Below are positions 25,899 through 35,923 of a DNA stretch of 64,000 nt, in pieces (position 1 is the stretch's first letter; every line of letters starts with the position of its first letter). The DNA is taken from positions 30,707-94,706 of the forward strand of contig NZ_FQZU01000022.1 in NCBI RefSeq assembly GCF_900142135.1, read 5' to 3'. The position numbers were made by a program, and so were the translations under genes. The notes under the pieces were generated by a model. That model saw nothing but the letters and a program-made list of their open reading frames with translations. It was not told the DNA's origin and did not search any database. The stretch is from Desulfatibacillum alkenivorans DSM 16219. Lineage in GTDB: Bacteria; Desulfobacterota; Desulfobacteria; Desulfobacterales; Desulfatibacillaceae.

Positions 25899-27077
25899 AT
25901 GGAAGAAGCAGTATTTATCGATGGGTTAAGGACCCCCAACGGCAGGGCGCATTTTGAAAAAGGCTGGTTCAGGAAACTGCGTCCCGACGAGTTGCTGACC
26001 AAAGTATACGACGCGTTGTTCGAGAGAAATAAGGCTGTCAAGCCTGAAGACGTGGACGCAGTCCTGGTGGGCTCGGCCAACATCTCCGGCATGCAGAATG
26101 ATATCGGCCGCCTGGCATGGCTGGCCGGCGGATACCCCGAAAGCGTGGGAACCAACACCCTGACCAACCAGTGCCCTTCGGGCATGGCGGCCACCATGCA
26201 CGCAGCCCGCGCCATCATGAGCGGGGAAGCGGACATCATGATCGCCGCCGGCGTGGAAGACATGGAAAAGGTCGGCATGGGCGCCAACATGGATTTTCCT
26301 CCCCGCCTGATGGAACGTTACAACATCATGGACATTCCCATGGGCGCCACGGCGGAAAAGGTCGCCGAGCAATACAACATCGCCCGGGAAGACATGGACA
26401 ACATGGCTATCTGGTCCAACAAGAAAGCCTGTGAAGCCCGCGACGCCGGCAAGTTCGCCAACGAAATCGTGCCCGTCATGGGTCATGACATGGAAGGCAA
26501 CGAGTTCCTGGTGGACAAAGACCAGTGGATTCGCGACAAAATGGATCCTGAAAAAATGGCCGCCATGCAAAGCCCCTTCAAACCGGGCGGAGTGGTGACC
26601 GCAGCCACCTCCTCTCCCCTGACCCAGGGCGCCTGCGCCCTGCTGATGATGAGCAGGAAAAAGGCCGACGAACTGGGCCTGTCCTACACTTACAAATACA
26701 GCGCCGGCGTGTTTGCAGCCTGCGATCCCACGGTGATGGGCATCGGCCCCATCGTGGCCGTTGAAAAGCTCTTCAAAAAAACCGGCCTGACCCCCGAAGA
26801 CATCGGCGCCGTGGAACTGAACGAGGCTTTCGGAAGCCAGGCCCTGGCCTGCATCCGCGAACTCAAGCTGGACAAAGACAACGCGCCTTTTGACAAGGTC
26901 AACCAGTGGGGCGGCGCCCTGGCTCTGGGACATCCCCTGGGAGAATCCGGCGCTCGCATCCTGGTGACCCTGCTGAACGTGCTCAAGACCGATTGCCCGG
27001 ACGCGAAATATGGCCTGGCATCCCTGTGCGGCGGCTTCGGCAACACCGCAGCCGTGCTGGTGGAAAAGGTTTCCTAA
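25899..27077 (+). CDS. Thiolase (acetyl-CoA C-acyltransferase family)
   Basis: Cleaves 3-ketoacyl-CoA with CoA, or condenses two acyl-CoAs. It is 392 residues. Active-site residues are C92 (TNQCPSGMAA), H345 (LGHPLGESG) and C377 (LCGGFGNTA); the usual GGG after the last Cys reads GGF. An AAGGAGG site precedes the ATG. It is the last gene of the TetR-controlled set and is followed by a strong terminator. Together with the ligase and SCP2 protein it points to fatty-acid or related acid degradation, although no acyl-CoA dehydrogenase or hydratase is present here. Confidence 0.94.
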   Translation: MEEAVFIDGLRTPNGRAHFEKGWFRKLRPDELLTKVYDALFERNKAVKPEDVDAVLVGSANISGMQNDIGRLAWLAGGYPESVGTNTLTNQCPSGMAATMHAARAIMSGEADIMIAAGVEDMEKVGMGANMDFPPRLMERYNIMDIPMGATAEKVAEQYNIAREDMDNMAIWSNKKACEARDAGKFANEIVPVMGHDMEGNEFLVDKDQWIRDKMDPEKMAAMQSPFKPGGVVTAATSSPLTQGACALLMMSRKKADELGLSYTYKYSAGVFAACDPTVMGIGPIVAVEKLFKKTGLTPEDIGAVELNEAFGSQALACIRELKLDKDNAPFDKVNQWGGALALGHPLGESGARILVTLLNVLKTDCPDAKYGLASLCGGFGNTAAVLVEKVS

Positions 27078-27120
27078 GGATCGATTCGCTTCCCATTCGG
27101 GAAGTCGTCAAACCATTTAA

Positions 27121-27158
27121 AGCGCCGGCCCGGTTCTCCCGGGACGGCGCTTTTTTTT
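27121..27158 (+). terminator. Rho-independent terminator after the thiolase gene
   Basis: Outer arms AGCGCCG / CGGCGCT with inner pairing CCCGG / CCGGG around a short loop, then eight T residues. Confidence 0.92.
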
Positions 27159-27314
27159 GTCCGTCTGCAGTTCCGCATTTTTTTGCCTTTCGCCGCTGAT
27201 TCCTTTTCGTTTTTAGAACGGTTTTTGCATGCCCTCATCCTGAGCATAGATTTAGAACCGAGTTTTGTTTCCGTAACAAGAGATTGGTTTGCACTGCAAA
27301 CAGCAAGGGATATT

Positions 27315-30300
27315 ATGGGGCGGCATCCTGGAAAAATTCTGATCGTAGACGATGAGTTGGTCATTCGAAAAAGCCTTCGCCTGGCATTGGAGGACGAAGG
27401 GTACGAGGTTCAAGAGGCGGAAAACGGCCAGGACGCGTTGGTCATGGTCAACAAAAATCCGCCGGACTGCATCTTGCTTGATCTGCGCATGCCGGCCATG
27501 GACGGATTGGTGGTGCTGGCGAAGGTTTCGGAGGAATATCCGCTGATTTCAGTGGTCATTGTTTCCGGGGCCAGCTCCACGAACAACATTTTAAACGCCT
27601 TGCGTCTTGGGGCGTGCAATTACATCTCCAAGCCCATTGAAGATCTGGACTTCCTGTCCCATGCGGTCAAGAACGCGGTGGAGAGATCCCGCCTTTTAAA
27701 GGAAAACAAGGATTACCAGAAATCTTTGGAGGCTTTGGTGGAAGAGCGCTCCCAAAAACTAAGGGAGTACGGGCGGCGATTGGATCATGTGGCGCACGCC
27801 ACCCGGCACTTTGCCGGATGCCAGGATTTGGATGGGCTTTCGACGGTGATTCTGAGGGCTTTGTCGGAAAATCTCAACGTACAGGACGCGGTCCTTTTTT
27901 TTAAAAAAGGGGATCTGCTGGAACCCATGGCGATCCGGGGATTCGAAAACATAAGAAATTGCATGGCAAGGAATTTTGACGCCGCTTCCCTTCCCTCCCG
28001 TTTAATGAAAGTCAAAGCCCCCTCTCTTTTAAATGAGCCTTTGGAATTGGAAAACTGCAGCGGCGCCAGGGCATGCATCCAAGGGCCCAGCTTGGCCTTC
28101 CCGCTGGTGGATTCAAACTCCGACACGCACGGCGTGGCCATTCTGGCGGGCAAGAAAGCAGGAGCTTTTGATGAACTGGACCAGGAAATGGGAACGCTCA
28201 TCCTATCCCATGCTTTAGAGTCCATCGGCGTGGTCATCGCTTCTCAGGCGTTGAAACGGAGCGAGGAAAGATACCGCCAGCTTGTGGAAACCATGAACGA
28301 TGGGCTGGCCATCATTGACGTGAACGGCCGGCTTACCTACGCCAACCCCAAGCTGTTGGAAAAAAGCGGATACACCTTTGACGAGATGCAAAAAATACGC
28401 ATTTCGGATATTTTTGATCCGAACAACAAGGGCGTCTGGAAAAGTCATATGGCGCTGCAAAAACAGGGTTTGGGAGATCAATTTGAAATAAGATTGGTTC
28501 GGAAGGACGGCGGCGTGATTGACGCCCTCATATCCCCCCAACCCTTGTTCACTTCCGAAGGGGAATATCGCGGCAGCCTGCTGGCGGCCACGGACATCAC
28601 CGCCAGAAAAATGGCGGAGAGAGCCTTGCAAAAAAGCGAGGAGCAGTATCGCGAGTTGGTGCAAAGCGCCAACAGCATTATTATGAAGACCGACTCCCAG
28701 GGCCGCATCACCTTGTTCAACGAGTACGCCCAGAAATTTTTCGGCTATTCCGCGGAAGAGGTGCTTGGGAAATCGGTGCTGGAAACCATTTTGCCCAAAG
28801 AGGACTCCCTTGGCCGGGACATGGTTTCCATGGTGGAAAAAGTTTTTGAGAATCCCGACCTGTTCAGAATCAACGAGCATGAAAACAAAAAGAAAAACGG
28901 AGACCGGGTCTGGGTCATGTGGACCAACAAGGCCATCCGGGATGAGCAGGGCGAACTTGTAGAGGTGCTAAGCATAGGCAGCGACATTACCTCCCGGCGC
29001 ATGATGGAGCAGGCCATCAGGGAAAGCGAAGAAAGATTCCGCTACCTGGCGGATGCGACCCACGAAGCCATCCTCATAGCCGAGGAAGGCGTCTGCCTTA
29101 TGGCCAACCAGGCTGCTTCCGACATGTTCGGGTATTCGCTCCAGGAGCTTGTGGGGGACTCCTGCCTCAAGTTGTTTGCAGGCGAAGGCCGAACCGACCT
29201 GAACATCCTGGCGAATATGTACGCAGGCCCCCCCAAGGAGACCCTGGCCCTGCGCAAGGACGGCTCCAGCTTTCCCGTAGAAGTGAAAAGCAATGCCATG
29301 CAGTACCGGGACAAAGAGGTGACGGTGCTGGCCATTCAGGATATCACGTATAAAAAACGCTCGGAACAAGCCCTTAGGTATGCGGCCGTAGAGCGCGCCG
29401 CCAATAAGGCCAAAGGGGAGTTCCTGGCCAATATGAGCCACGAAATCCGGACGCCCATGAACGGCATCATCGGCATGGCTTCCCTTTTGGAAGACACCCC
29501 CCTGGACAACGAACAAAAGGACCTGCTGCAAACCATCAGTTCCAGCGCCGAAAGCCTTTTACGCATTATTAACGATATTTTGGACTATTCAAAAATCGAG
29601 GCCGGCAAGCTGGATCTGGAGCACATTGAGTTCGATCCGCGGAGCACCGTGGAGGACGTCACCGCGCTGATGGCCAAGACGGCTGAGCAAAAGGGCCTGC
29701 AAATAACCAGCCTGATAAGCCATAAAGTCCCGTCCAAAGTGGTGGGCGATCCGGGGCGCCTGCGCCAGGTGCTTATGAACCTGACGGGCAACGCCATAAA
29801 ATTCACGTCTAAAGGGGAGGTCATCGTCCGGGCCTTAGTCGATGAGGAAGACCGGGGCGGGCCGACGCTTCGCTTTGAGATCATCGATACAGGCATCGGC
29901 GTGCCCCAAAGCCGGCTTTCCAGCCTGTACGAGTCCTTTACCCAGGCGGATCCATCCACCACAAGGCGCTATGGCGGCACGGGCCTGGGCCTGACAATAT
30001 CCAAGCAGCTGTGCCGGTTGATGGGCGGCAAAATCGGTGCGGAAAGCAAAGAAGGGGAAGGCTCCCTGTTCTGGTTTACAATGAAAATGGAAAGGCCGCA
30101 GCACATGGACGTTGCGCCTCCCGCGCCCATAAGTTTGCAAGGCAAAAGAATCCTGCTGGCCGACGCCAGGCACATCAACCGGGTGGCATTGACGGAGATG
30201 TTCCGCATGTGGCGCTGTCAGGTGGAGCACGCCGCCTCGGGAAAAAAATGTTTGGAACTGCTGCGCCAGGCAGCGGAGCAGGGACGGGAGTTTGATTGTT

Positions 30301-31364
30301 TGATCTTGGACTACTCCCTGGCGGACATGGAAGGCATTGAACTGGGAAAAATTATCCTGCACGATCCGTCTTTAAACCATAACCAGATAATTCTGGCGGC
30401 GCCGCCCGGCATGCTGGGCGAAGGAAGCAAGCTGAGGGAGATAGGCTTTGCCGGATATCTGACCAAGCCGTTCCGGCATTCCCAACTAAAGGATATGCTT
30501 TTGGCAATCCTGGCCAAGGAAGACAAAGCCCAGGCCGGGGAAAGCCGTAAGATGGTAACCCGCCACACCCTGATGGAAAACAGCAGGATGCGCGTTCTTT
30601 TGGTGGAGGATCAGCTGGTCAACCAGAAGGTGGCTGTAAAAACCATACAAAACATGGGCCATGGGGTGGTGGTGGCCGACAACGGACAGGAAGGCGTGGA
30701 AGCATTTAAGAACAACGCGTTCGACATTGTGTTCATGGACGTTCAAATGCCCGTGATGGACGGCTTGGCGGCCACCGCGGCCATCCGAAAGCTGGAAAGC
30801 GAAGAAGACCGGCCTCGAACCCCTATCATCGCCTTCACCGCCCACGCCATGGAAGGGGACAAGGAGCGCTTTTTGTCCGCCGGCATGGACGACTACGTAA
30901 CCAAGCCTTTGAACAAAGACGCTTTGACGCGCGTCATGGAAAAGGCGGCGAACCGGGGTTTTGCGGCGCCGGAGGACGCCGCCCCTTTCCCCGCCGGGGA
31001 ACCGGACCATGCAGAGCCCTTGGACATGGCGCAAACCCTGAAAAATTTTGAAAACGATGAAGCCCTGCTTAAGGAATGTTTTGACTATTTTATTAAAGAT
31101 TCCGGGAAAATGATTAACAAAATCCGGCGGCTGCTGGTCCAGGACGAGGAAGGGGAGCTGTACAAAACCGCCCACGCGTTAAAGGGCGTTCTGAGCAACT
31201 TTGCTGTTTCTAAGGCCCAAAGATTGGTCTTGAACCTGGAAACCCAGACAAGAAAAGGCGATTTGGAAGGCGCAAAAGAAACCTTTCATGACCTGAGGCA
31301 GGAAATTTTAAAGATTATCGCCTACATGTCCGCCTGCTCGGAGGGAAATTTTTTTAAGCAATAA
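27315..31364 (+). CDS. Hybrid sensor histidine kinase with three receiver domains and HPt
   Basis: A 1349-residue cytoplasmic phosphorelay protein with no membrane span. Order: N-terminal receiver (phospho-acceptor D56 in LLDLRMP), coiled coil, a GAF-like region (about 160-300), four PAS-type blocks (about 310-690), HisKA with H709 (MSHEIRTPMNG), HATPase (to about 940), a second receiver (D999, IILDYSL type), a third receiver (D1142, FMDVQMPVMDG) and a C-terminal HPt with H1287 (AHALKGVL). The ATG preceded by CAAGGGA was chosen; the ORF is open further upstream. An N-terminal receiver suggests it is itself the target of another kinase. No partner gene is adjacent. Confidence 0.93.
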   Translation: MGRHPGKILIVDDELVIRKSLRLALEDEGYEVQEAENGQDALVMVNKNPPDCILLDLRMPAMDGLVVLAKVSEEYPLISVVIVSGASSTNNILNALRLGACNYISKPIEDLDFLSHAVKNAVERSRLLKENKDYQKSLEALVEERSQKLREYGRRLDHVAHATRHFAGCQDLDGLSTVILRALSENLNVQDAVLFFKKGDLLEPMAIRGFENIRNCMARNFDAASLPSRLMKVKAPSLLNEPLELENCSGARACIQGPSLAFPLVDSNSDTHGVAILAGKKAGAFDELDQEMGTLILSHALESIGVVIASQALKRSEERYRQLVETMNDGLAIIDVNGRLTYANPKLLEKSGYTFDEMQKIRISDIFDPNNKGVWKSHMALQKQGLGDQFEIRLVRKDGGVIDALISPQPLFTSEGEYRGSLLAATDITARKMAERALQKSEEQYRELVQSANSIIMKTDSQGRITLFNEYAQKFFGYSAEEVLGKSVLETILPKEDSLGRDMVSMVEKVFENPDLFRINEHENKKKNGDRVWVMWTNKAIRDEQGELVEVLSIGSDITSRRMMEQAIRESEERFRYLADATHEAILIAEEGVCLMANQAASDMFGYSLQELVGDSCLKLFAGEGRTDLNILANMYAGPPKETLALRKDGSSFPVEVKSNAMQYRDKEVTVLAIQDITYKKRSEQALRYAAVERAANKAKGEFLANMSHEIRTPMNGIIGMASLLEDTPLDNEQKDLLQTISSSAESLLRIINDILDYSKIEAGKLDLEHIEFDPRSTVEDVTALMAKTAEQKGLQITSLISHKVPSKVVGDPGRLRQVLMNLTGNAIKFTSKGEVIVRALVDEEDRGGPTLRFEIIDTGIGVPQSRLSSLYESFTQADPSTTRRYGGTGLGLTISKQLCRLMGGKIGAESKEGEGSLFWFTMKMERPQHMDVAPPAPISLQGKRILLADARHINRVALTEMFRMWRCQVEHAASGKKCLELLRQAAEQGREFDCLILDYSLADMEGIELGKIILHDPSLNHNQIILAAPPGMLGEGSKLREIGFAGYLTKPFRHSQLKDMLLAILAKEDKAQAGESRKMVTRHTLMENSRMRVLLVEDQLVNQKVAVKTIQNMGHGVVVADNGQEGVEAFKNNAFDIVFMDVQMPVMDGLAATAAIRKLESEEDRPRTPIIAFTAHAMEGDKERFLSAGMDDYVTKPLNKDALTRVMEKAANRGFAAPEDAAPFPAGEPDHAEPLDMAQTLKNFENDEALLKECFDYFIKDSGKMINKIRRLLVQDEEGELYKTAHALKGVLSNFAVSKAQRLVLNLETQTRKGDLEGAKETFHDLRQEILKIIAYMSACSEGNFFKQ

Positions 31365-31392
31365 GGAGAGCGCCGCCATAAATTCGGAGAAA

Positions 31393-31734
31393 TCATCCTA
31401 TATTGCGGAACATAAAGAAAGCGGCCCCGGCCAGGCAGAGGCTGGCCCAAAGAAAGTCCCAGGTCAGTTTTTCGCGCATGTAAAAAATGCAGAACAAGGC
31501 GAAAACGCCCATCGCCAGGATTTCCTGAATTACTTTTAACTGGGGAAGGGAGAAGTATCCTGAGCCCAGGCGGTTGGCCGGAACCTGAAGGCAGTATTCA
31601 AAGAAGGCGACGCCCCAGCTAATCAGGATCACAAACAAAAGAGGCCTGGCCCGAAAGTCCTTCAGGTGTCCGTACCAAGCGTAGGTCATGAACACGTTGG
31701 ACATCACAAGCATTAAAACGGGTAAAACGCGCAT
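31393..31734 (-). CDS. DUF486 / DMT-like small membrane protein
   Basis: A 113-residue protein with four hydrophobic helices and the family segments MTYAWYGHLK, SWGVAFFEYCLQVPANRLG and LPQLKVIQEI, which define the DUF486 group of drug/metabolite-transporter-like proteins. Function is unknown. The ATG after AGGGTGTGG was chosen over a GTG six bases upstream. It converges on the kinase gene. Confidence 0.87.
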   Translation of the reverse strand: MRVLPVLMLVMSNVFMTYAWYGHLKDFRARPLLFVILISWGVAFFEYCLQVPANRLGSGYFSLPQLKVIQEILAMGVFALFCIFYMREKLTWDFLWASLCLAGAAFFMFRNIG

Positions 31735-32033
31735 AACCACACCCTAAAAAAAACCTATTGCCGCCAAAACTCCACAATGCCCCTGCCCCCCGTTTCCGGA
31801 AAGGCCTGAGTTGAGGGGGCGCGATCCTCATCTCATCGGACGCCTGGCCGATTTGGGCATCCAGACCGGAGATAAGGTCATGTCTCCTCAACTCCCTCGC
31901 CGTATTTCTCCTGTGCTGAACCGCTTTCGGCATAAAGCAAGAAGAGCCGGATACTCCCGGCCGGAAATATTGTCAATTGGAAAAGTCGGTTGCGCTCTGC
32001 TTCGTGTAAAAATTTTTCTATCGGAAAATTTGG

Positions 32034-32582
32034 TCAGTACCGTTTGGGATATCTTTCCCGGGGTTGGGCGGGTTCTTTGCGGTCGATCCAGTAGGTTTGG
32101 GCGTTTTTGTCCGGGTGCAGGGGGAAGGGGCTGCCGGAAACCAATCTTTTTAAAAGGGCGATGGGCGTAATGACCAAAAACCAGGCCAGGGCGAGAAAAA
32201 AGGCGTTGATAAAGGCGCCGAATCCCTTGGCCGCGCCGGTCCAGGAGGCGTGAAGCAAGGCCGAGGCCCTGGGAGCGGCCGCGCACAAAAAGCCGGCCAG
32301 GGCGAACACGCCGAAAAAACCGGCCAAAAAATCCCGATGCCGCCAGAACGCCAGGCCGCACAGGCAGGCGAACAAAGGCAGGGCGATCAATCCGAACTTG
32401 CGGATTTCCCTGGGTGAGGAGGCTTCAGCGCTCACAATCAATCCTATGGAGAAAATTCCCAGGACCGCCAGCCCGCCGGCCGATTTATAGGAATCCAGGG
32501 CCAAAACCGCGGCCAGGCCCAGGCAGCTTATTGTCAGCGCGGCGATTCCGTTCATTTGCCGCGGCTTAATCCGGCTTGGCAT
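32034..32582 (-). CDS. SxtJ-like membrane protein
   Basis: A 182-residue protein with about five hydrophobic helices and a soluble C-terminus (LVSGSPFPLHPDKNAQTYWIDRKEP). This end and the position directly after a carbamoyltransferase gene match the SxtJ-family proteins that accompany SxtI/NodU-type carbamoyltransferases. The start overlaps the carbamoyltransferase end by 17 bases, indicating coupling. The family's biochemical role is not established. The small DUF5989-type protein that often completes this set was looked for downstream and is not seen. Confidence 0.75.
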   Translation of the reverse strand: MPSRIKPRQMNGIAALTISCLGLAAVLALDSYKSAGGLAVLGIFSIGLIVSAEASSPREIRKFGLIALPLFACLCGLAFWRHRDFLAGFFGVFALAGFLCAAAPRASALLHASWTGAAKGFGAFINAFFLALAWFLVITPIALLKRLVSGSPFPLHPDKNAQTYWIDRKEPAQPRERYPKRY

Positions 32583-34368
32583 AGGCGCCCTTGCGGCCTC
32601 CCTGGTAAGGAGGCTGCTCCTCCTTGTACAGAATGTTGTTTTCCATGACCAGCACGTCCATTTCGGTCTTCATAAAGCAATTGTAGGCCTGCCTTGGCGT
32701 GCACACGATGGGCTCTCCCCGGACGTTGAAGCTGGTGTTGACCATGACCGGGCAGCCCGTGTGGTTTTCAAACTCCTTGATCACATCGTAAAAATCCGGT
32801 TTGTCATTCCTGGAGACCGTCTGAACCCTGGCGGAGTAGTCCAGGTGGGTTACGGCGGGTATGCCGCTTCTGGGCTGTTTGAGCCGCTCCATCATGGACT
32901 TGGAGGATAATCCCGGGGCCATGGGCAAGCGCTTGTCCTCACGGAGCGGCGCCGTAAAAAGCATGTAGGGGCTTGGCCGGTCCAGGTCAAAGTATTCGGC
33001 GGCTTTTTCCTCCAGGACGGCCGGGGCGAAAGGCCGGAACGACTCTCTGAATTTGATTTTTTTGTTCATGACCTGCTGGGTTCGGGGATCTCGGGGGTCC
33101 CCCAGGATGCTCCGGGCGCCCAGAGCCCGGGGGCCGAACTCCATGGCGCCCACCATGTATCCCACAATCTTGCCCTGGGCGACATGCTGAGCGGTGACCC
33201 ACGCCCGCTCCATGTCGTCGCAGCGATGAAAGGGGTATTGGTTTTTATCCAAAAAGGCCCGCACCTCCTTATTGGAAAAGGACGGTCCAAGATACGGCCC
33301 TTGCCAGGCGCTTCCGGTTCTATCCTCTTGGCAAACCCGATGCCAGACCGCCAGGGCGGCGCCCAAGGCGGAGCCTGCATCGCCCGCCGCCGGTTGCACC
33401 CAGATGTTTTCGAACAATCCCTGTTGCACTATTTTGGCGTTGGCCGCGCAGTTAAGCGCAACTCCGCCGGCCAGGCACAGGTTTTTCTCCCCGGTCTCCT
33501 TGTGGACGTGGGCGGCCATTTTAAGGGCGGCTTCCTCCAGAACGGCCTGGATGCTGGCGGCAAGGTCCATTTCGCGCCGGGTGATTTCGGTCTCGGGCTT
33601 GCGGGGCGGACCGTCAAAGAGTTGAGCAAATTTTTCGCCGGTCATGCGCATGGCGGAAAGATAGTCGAAAAAGGCCATGTTCAGGCAAAGGGATCCGTCT
33701 TCCTTCAGGTCCACAAGCTCAGTGAGGATCAGGTCTTTGTATTTGGGTTCTCCGAAGGGGGCCAGGCCCATGAGCTTGTATTCGCCGGAGTTGACCTTGA
33801 ACCCGCAAAACGCTGTGAACGCAGAATACAGGAGCCCCGGGGAATGGGGGAAATGCATTTCCTTGAACAAGCGGATTTCGCGGCCTTGTCCCGCGCCGTA
33901 GCTTGCCGCGGCCCACTCCCCCACTCCATCCATGGTCAGGATGGCGGCGCTTTCAAACGGGGAGGGATAAAAGGCGGCTGCGGCATGGGCTTCGTGGTGC
34001 TCTGTGAAAAGCACCGGGCATGTGCAGCCGAGTTTTTTTTTAATGACCCGGGGCGTGTGCAGGTTTCGGCCAAGCCATTTGGGCATGGCTTTCAGCCAGG
34101 GAAGCAGGCCGAAAGGCGCGGTCGCCAAAGCGGTCATGAGCAGGCGGTCGAAGGTCAGGAAAGGCTTGTCGTAAAAGACGACGCAGGTAAGGTCCCGGGC
34201 TTGTATTCCGCCTTTTTTCAGGCAGAAGTCCACGGCCTTTTCCGGAAATCCGGGATCGTGCTTTATCCTGGAAAAGCGCTCCTCCTGGGCTGCGGCGGTA
34301 ATCCGGCCGTCCATGAGCAGACAGGCTGCGCTATCGTGATAAAATGCGGAAATTCCGAGAATATTCAT
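32566..34368 (-). CDS. Carbamoyltransferase, NodU/TobZ/SxtI type
   Basis: Transfers a carbamoyl group from carbamoyl phosphate to an acceptor through a carbamoyl-adenylate. It is 600 residues. The N-terminal Kae1-like domain begins MNILGISAFYHDSAACLL and carries the metal site EHHEAHAAAAF and LTMDGVGE; the C-terminal YrdC-like part includes EFGPRALGARSILGDPR, NKKIKFRESFRPFAPAV and VNTSFNVRGEPIV. The MNILG start is the family's usual one; the ORF is open to 34449. The acceptor is unknown: no sugar, antibiotic or Nod-factor genes are near. It is paired with an SxtJ-like membrane protein. Confidence 0.93.
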   Translation of the reverse strand: MNILGISAFYHDSAACLLMDGRITAAAQEERFSRIKHDPGFPEKAVDFCLKKGGIQARDLTCVVFYDKPFLTFDRLLMTALATAPFGLLPWLKAMPKWLGRNLHTPRVIKKKLGCTCPVLFTEHHEAHAAAAFYPSPFESAAILTMDGVGEWAAASYGAGQGREIRLFKEMHFPHSPGLLYSAFTAFCGFKVNSGEYKLMGLAPFGEPKYKDLILTELVDLKEDGSLCLNMAFFDYLSAMRMTGEKFAQLFDGPPRKPETEITRREMDLAASIQAVLEEAALKMAAHVHKETGEKNLCLAGGVALNCAANAKIVQQGLFENIWVQPAAGDAGSALGAALAVWHRVCQEDRTGSAWQGPYLGPSFSNKEVRAFLDKNQYPFHRCDDMERAWVTAQHVAQGKIVGYMVGAMEFGPRALGARSILGDPRDPRTQQVMNKKIKFRESFRPFAPAVLEEKAAEYFDLDRPSPYMLFTAPLREDKRLPMAPGLSSKSMMERLKQPRSGIPAVTHLDYSARVQTVSRNDKPDFYDVIKEFENHTGCPVMVNTSFNVRGEPIVCTPRQAYNCFMKTEMDVLVMENNILYKEEQPPYQGGRKGAYAKPD

Positions 34369-34791
34369 AAATTTTGATTTAGGGAAGCGGTAACCCTGAA
34401 GCGGGAGTCCTGACGACGTTCGGCCTTTTGTCAATCGCGGATCCACCATAGCATTTTTATATAAAAAATGAAAGGATGATATGCTTTTTTAGCAAGTTAT
34501 AACCTTCCAAAACTTGTGGAAGCGGGCTGCAAAGATGCGGAATGAACTCCGGCCCAATTCCACATCCCCAGAAATACCGCCAAATCCAGTTTCTATGACG
34601 GCGCCGGCGTAAAAGCGCTTGAAATACGCCCGCGCCATTGATATATGTTTAATAGTTCGTAAAATTAAGGCCTTGGGGTTGTCTATCCGTACACTTTCAA
34701 GACACGCAGTATTATTCCAAATACATAGCCGAGGAGACGGGGACAGGCTGTTAACGCAGGCCCCAAATCCGCTCGGCCGGGAGGGAACGGC
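34369..34791. other. Intergenic region, divergent promoters
   Basis: About 420 bases with no convincing gene between the divergent carbamoyltransferase and outer-membrane genes. It is A/T-rich at 34440-34500 and 34640-34690, where promoters would be expected, but no clear box pair or repeat stands out. Confidence 0.4.
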
Positions 34792-35487
34792 ATGAAGATC
34801 AGGGGGGGAATCCGGTTTACATTCACTGCATTAATCATCGCCTTGTTGTTGGGCCTATGGGCCGGCTCCGCCGCAGCTGCGGAAAAGTTCAGCCGTCTGG
34901 ACAAGTGGGAGTATTTTGCCATGCTCCAATACAATGGCGAAGACACGGTTCGCACTTACGTCCCGGCCTATGACGAACTGAGAGCTTACGGCACGGTGGA
35001 GCAGGAAGCCGAGGCCAGCTACGGCGGCGGGTTTGGCGTGGGCAAGACAGTCACCGACTACCTGAACATCAACGGGACCTTTTTTTATAATTACGTGGAC
35101 CTGATCAACCGGGGCTCCAAGTCGAACACGTTCCAAATTAATTCAAGCGAGGCGTTTAGAGAAATATACTGCACGTCCCATCATTGGACCGTCTCCCTAA
35201 ATGCCGAAGGATATCTTTTTTCCAATAATTTTCCGGGCACCGCCCTGCACCTCACCCCCATGATTATGGGCGGGGTCGGCACCCGATACATCCACGGCCA
35301 GTGGGGCCGCACCAACCTGAAAATCCGGGACTACATCCTCACGACCACAGCGGGCGTCGGCCTGAGATGGGATTTTAGCTCCTATTTTGTGAAGGCTTTG
35401 TACCAATCCACATGGTATCGGATGACCGACACCGAAGATTCTTACCAGACCAAAGGCTACACCTGCCAGTTTGGATGCGCTTTTTAA
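34792..35487 (+). CDS. Outer-membrane beta-barrel-like protein
   Basis: A 231-residue exported protein. The signal peptide ends near residue 30 (SAAAA). The mature part alternates hydrophobic and polar residues in short strands rich in Gly, Tyr and Trp (ASYGGGFGVGKTVTDYLNING, GVGLRWDFSSYFVKALYQS) and ends in phenylalanine (CQFGCAF), the terminal residue typical of BAM-assembled barrels. No specific family is recognised. It is monocistronic. Confidence 0.75.
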   Translation: MKIRGGIRFTFTALIIALLLGLWAGSAAAAEKFSRLDKWEYFAMLQYNGEDTVRTYVPAYDELRAYGTVEQEAEASYGGGFGVGKTVTDYLNINGTFFYNYVDLINRGSKSNTFQINSSEAFREIYCTSHHWTVSLNAEGYLFSNNFPGTALHLTPMIMGGVGTRYIHGQWGRTNLKIRDYILTTTAGVGLRWDFSSYFVKALYQSTWYRMTDTEDSYQTKGYTCQFGCAF

Positions 35488-35923
35488 AAAAAAATCCGAA
35501 ATGATTTTGGGACGCCGGAAAACCCGAAACAATTTACGCAATAACGGAACGCCCTGGTTTACGGAAGCAGACCAGGGCGTCTATTCCGGTACGCCCGCCC
35601 AGCTTTTTTTCCTGATGCCCTGAAAAATATTTTTGCCTGCGGCCGCCTTGCAGGGCGGGGGATTGCTCCGGGCTGTGGACTCCGGGGCATAATACGAGCA
35701 AGCCATAATCCCGCCGGGCGGCGAAGGCGACTTCTCAAATTCGGGCGGGGACAGCGGCCGGCTAAAAAATCGGGCAAAAAATGCCGATAGCTGCTATAAA
35801 TCCGTAACGGTTCCCGAAATTGCGATGTGTAAAAAAACCGTTTCCACCGCCCTTTGCCGGATAAGGCGCCTTGCAATATGCGGTTTCTTAAACTAAGATC
35901 AGGCAACCCTTGAGCCCGGGAAC
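35488..35923. other. Intergenic region with one hairpin
   Basis: About 436 bases. It contains a perfect inverted repeat (35549-35580) and otherwise nothing that looks coding; the ORFs on either strand are Pro/Arg-rich and compositional. Confidence 0.4.
35549..35580 (+). terminator. Perfect 10-bp inverted repeat, possible terminator
   Basis: ACGCCCTGGT and ACCAGGGCGT flank a 12-base loop about 60 bases after the beta-barrel gene. No real T-run follows (CTATT), so termination is uncertain. Confidence 0.45.

Noticed and set aside
31811..31900. Short plus-strand stretch GRLADLGIQTGDKV resembling a FeoA-like segment
   Set aside because: Only about 25 residues match, without a start or the rest of the fold; feo genes are absent nearby. 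Could be a remnant but cannot be supported.
33184..34377. 397-residue ORF on the plus strand
   Set aside because: Lies entirely opposite the carbamoyltransferase gene, whose family motifs are unmistakable.
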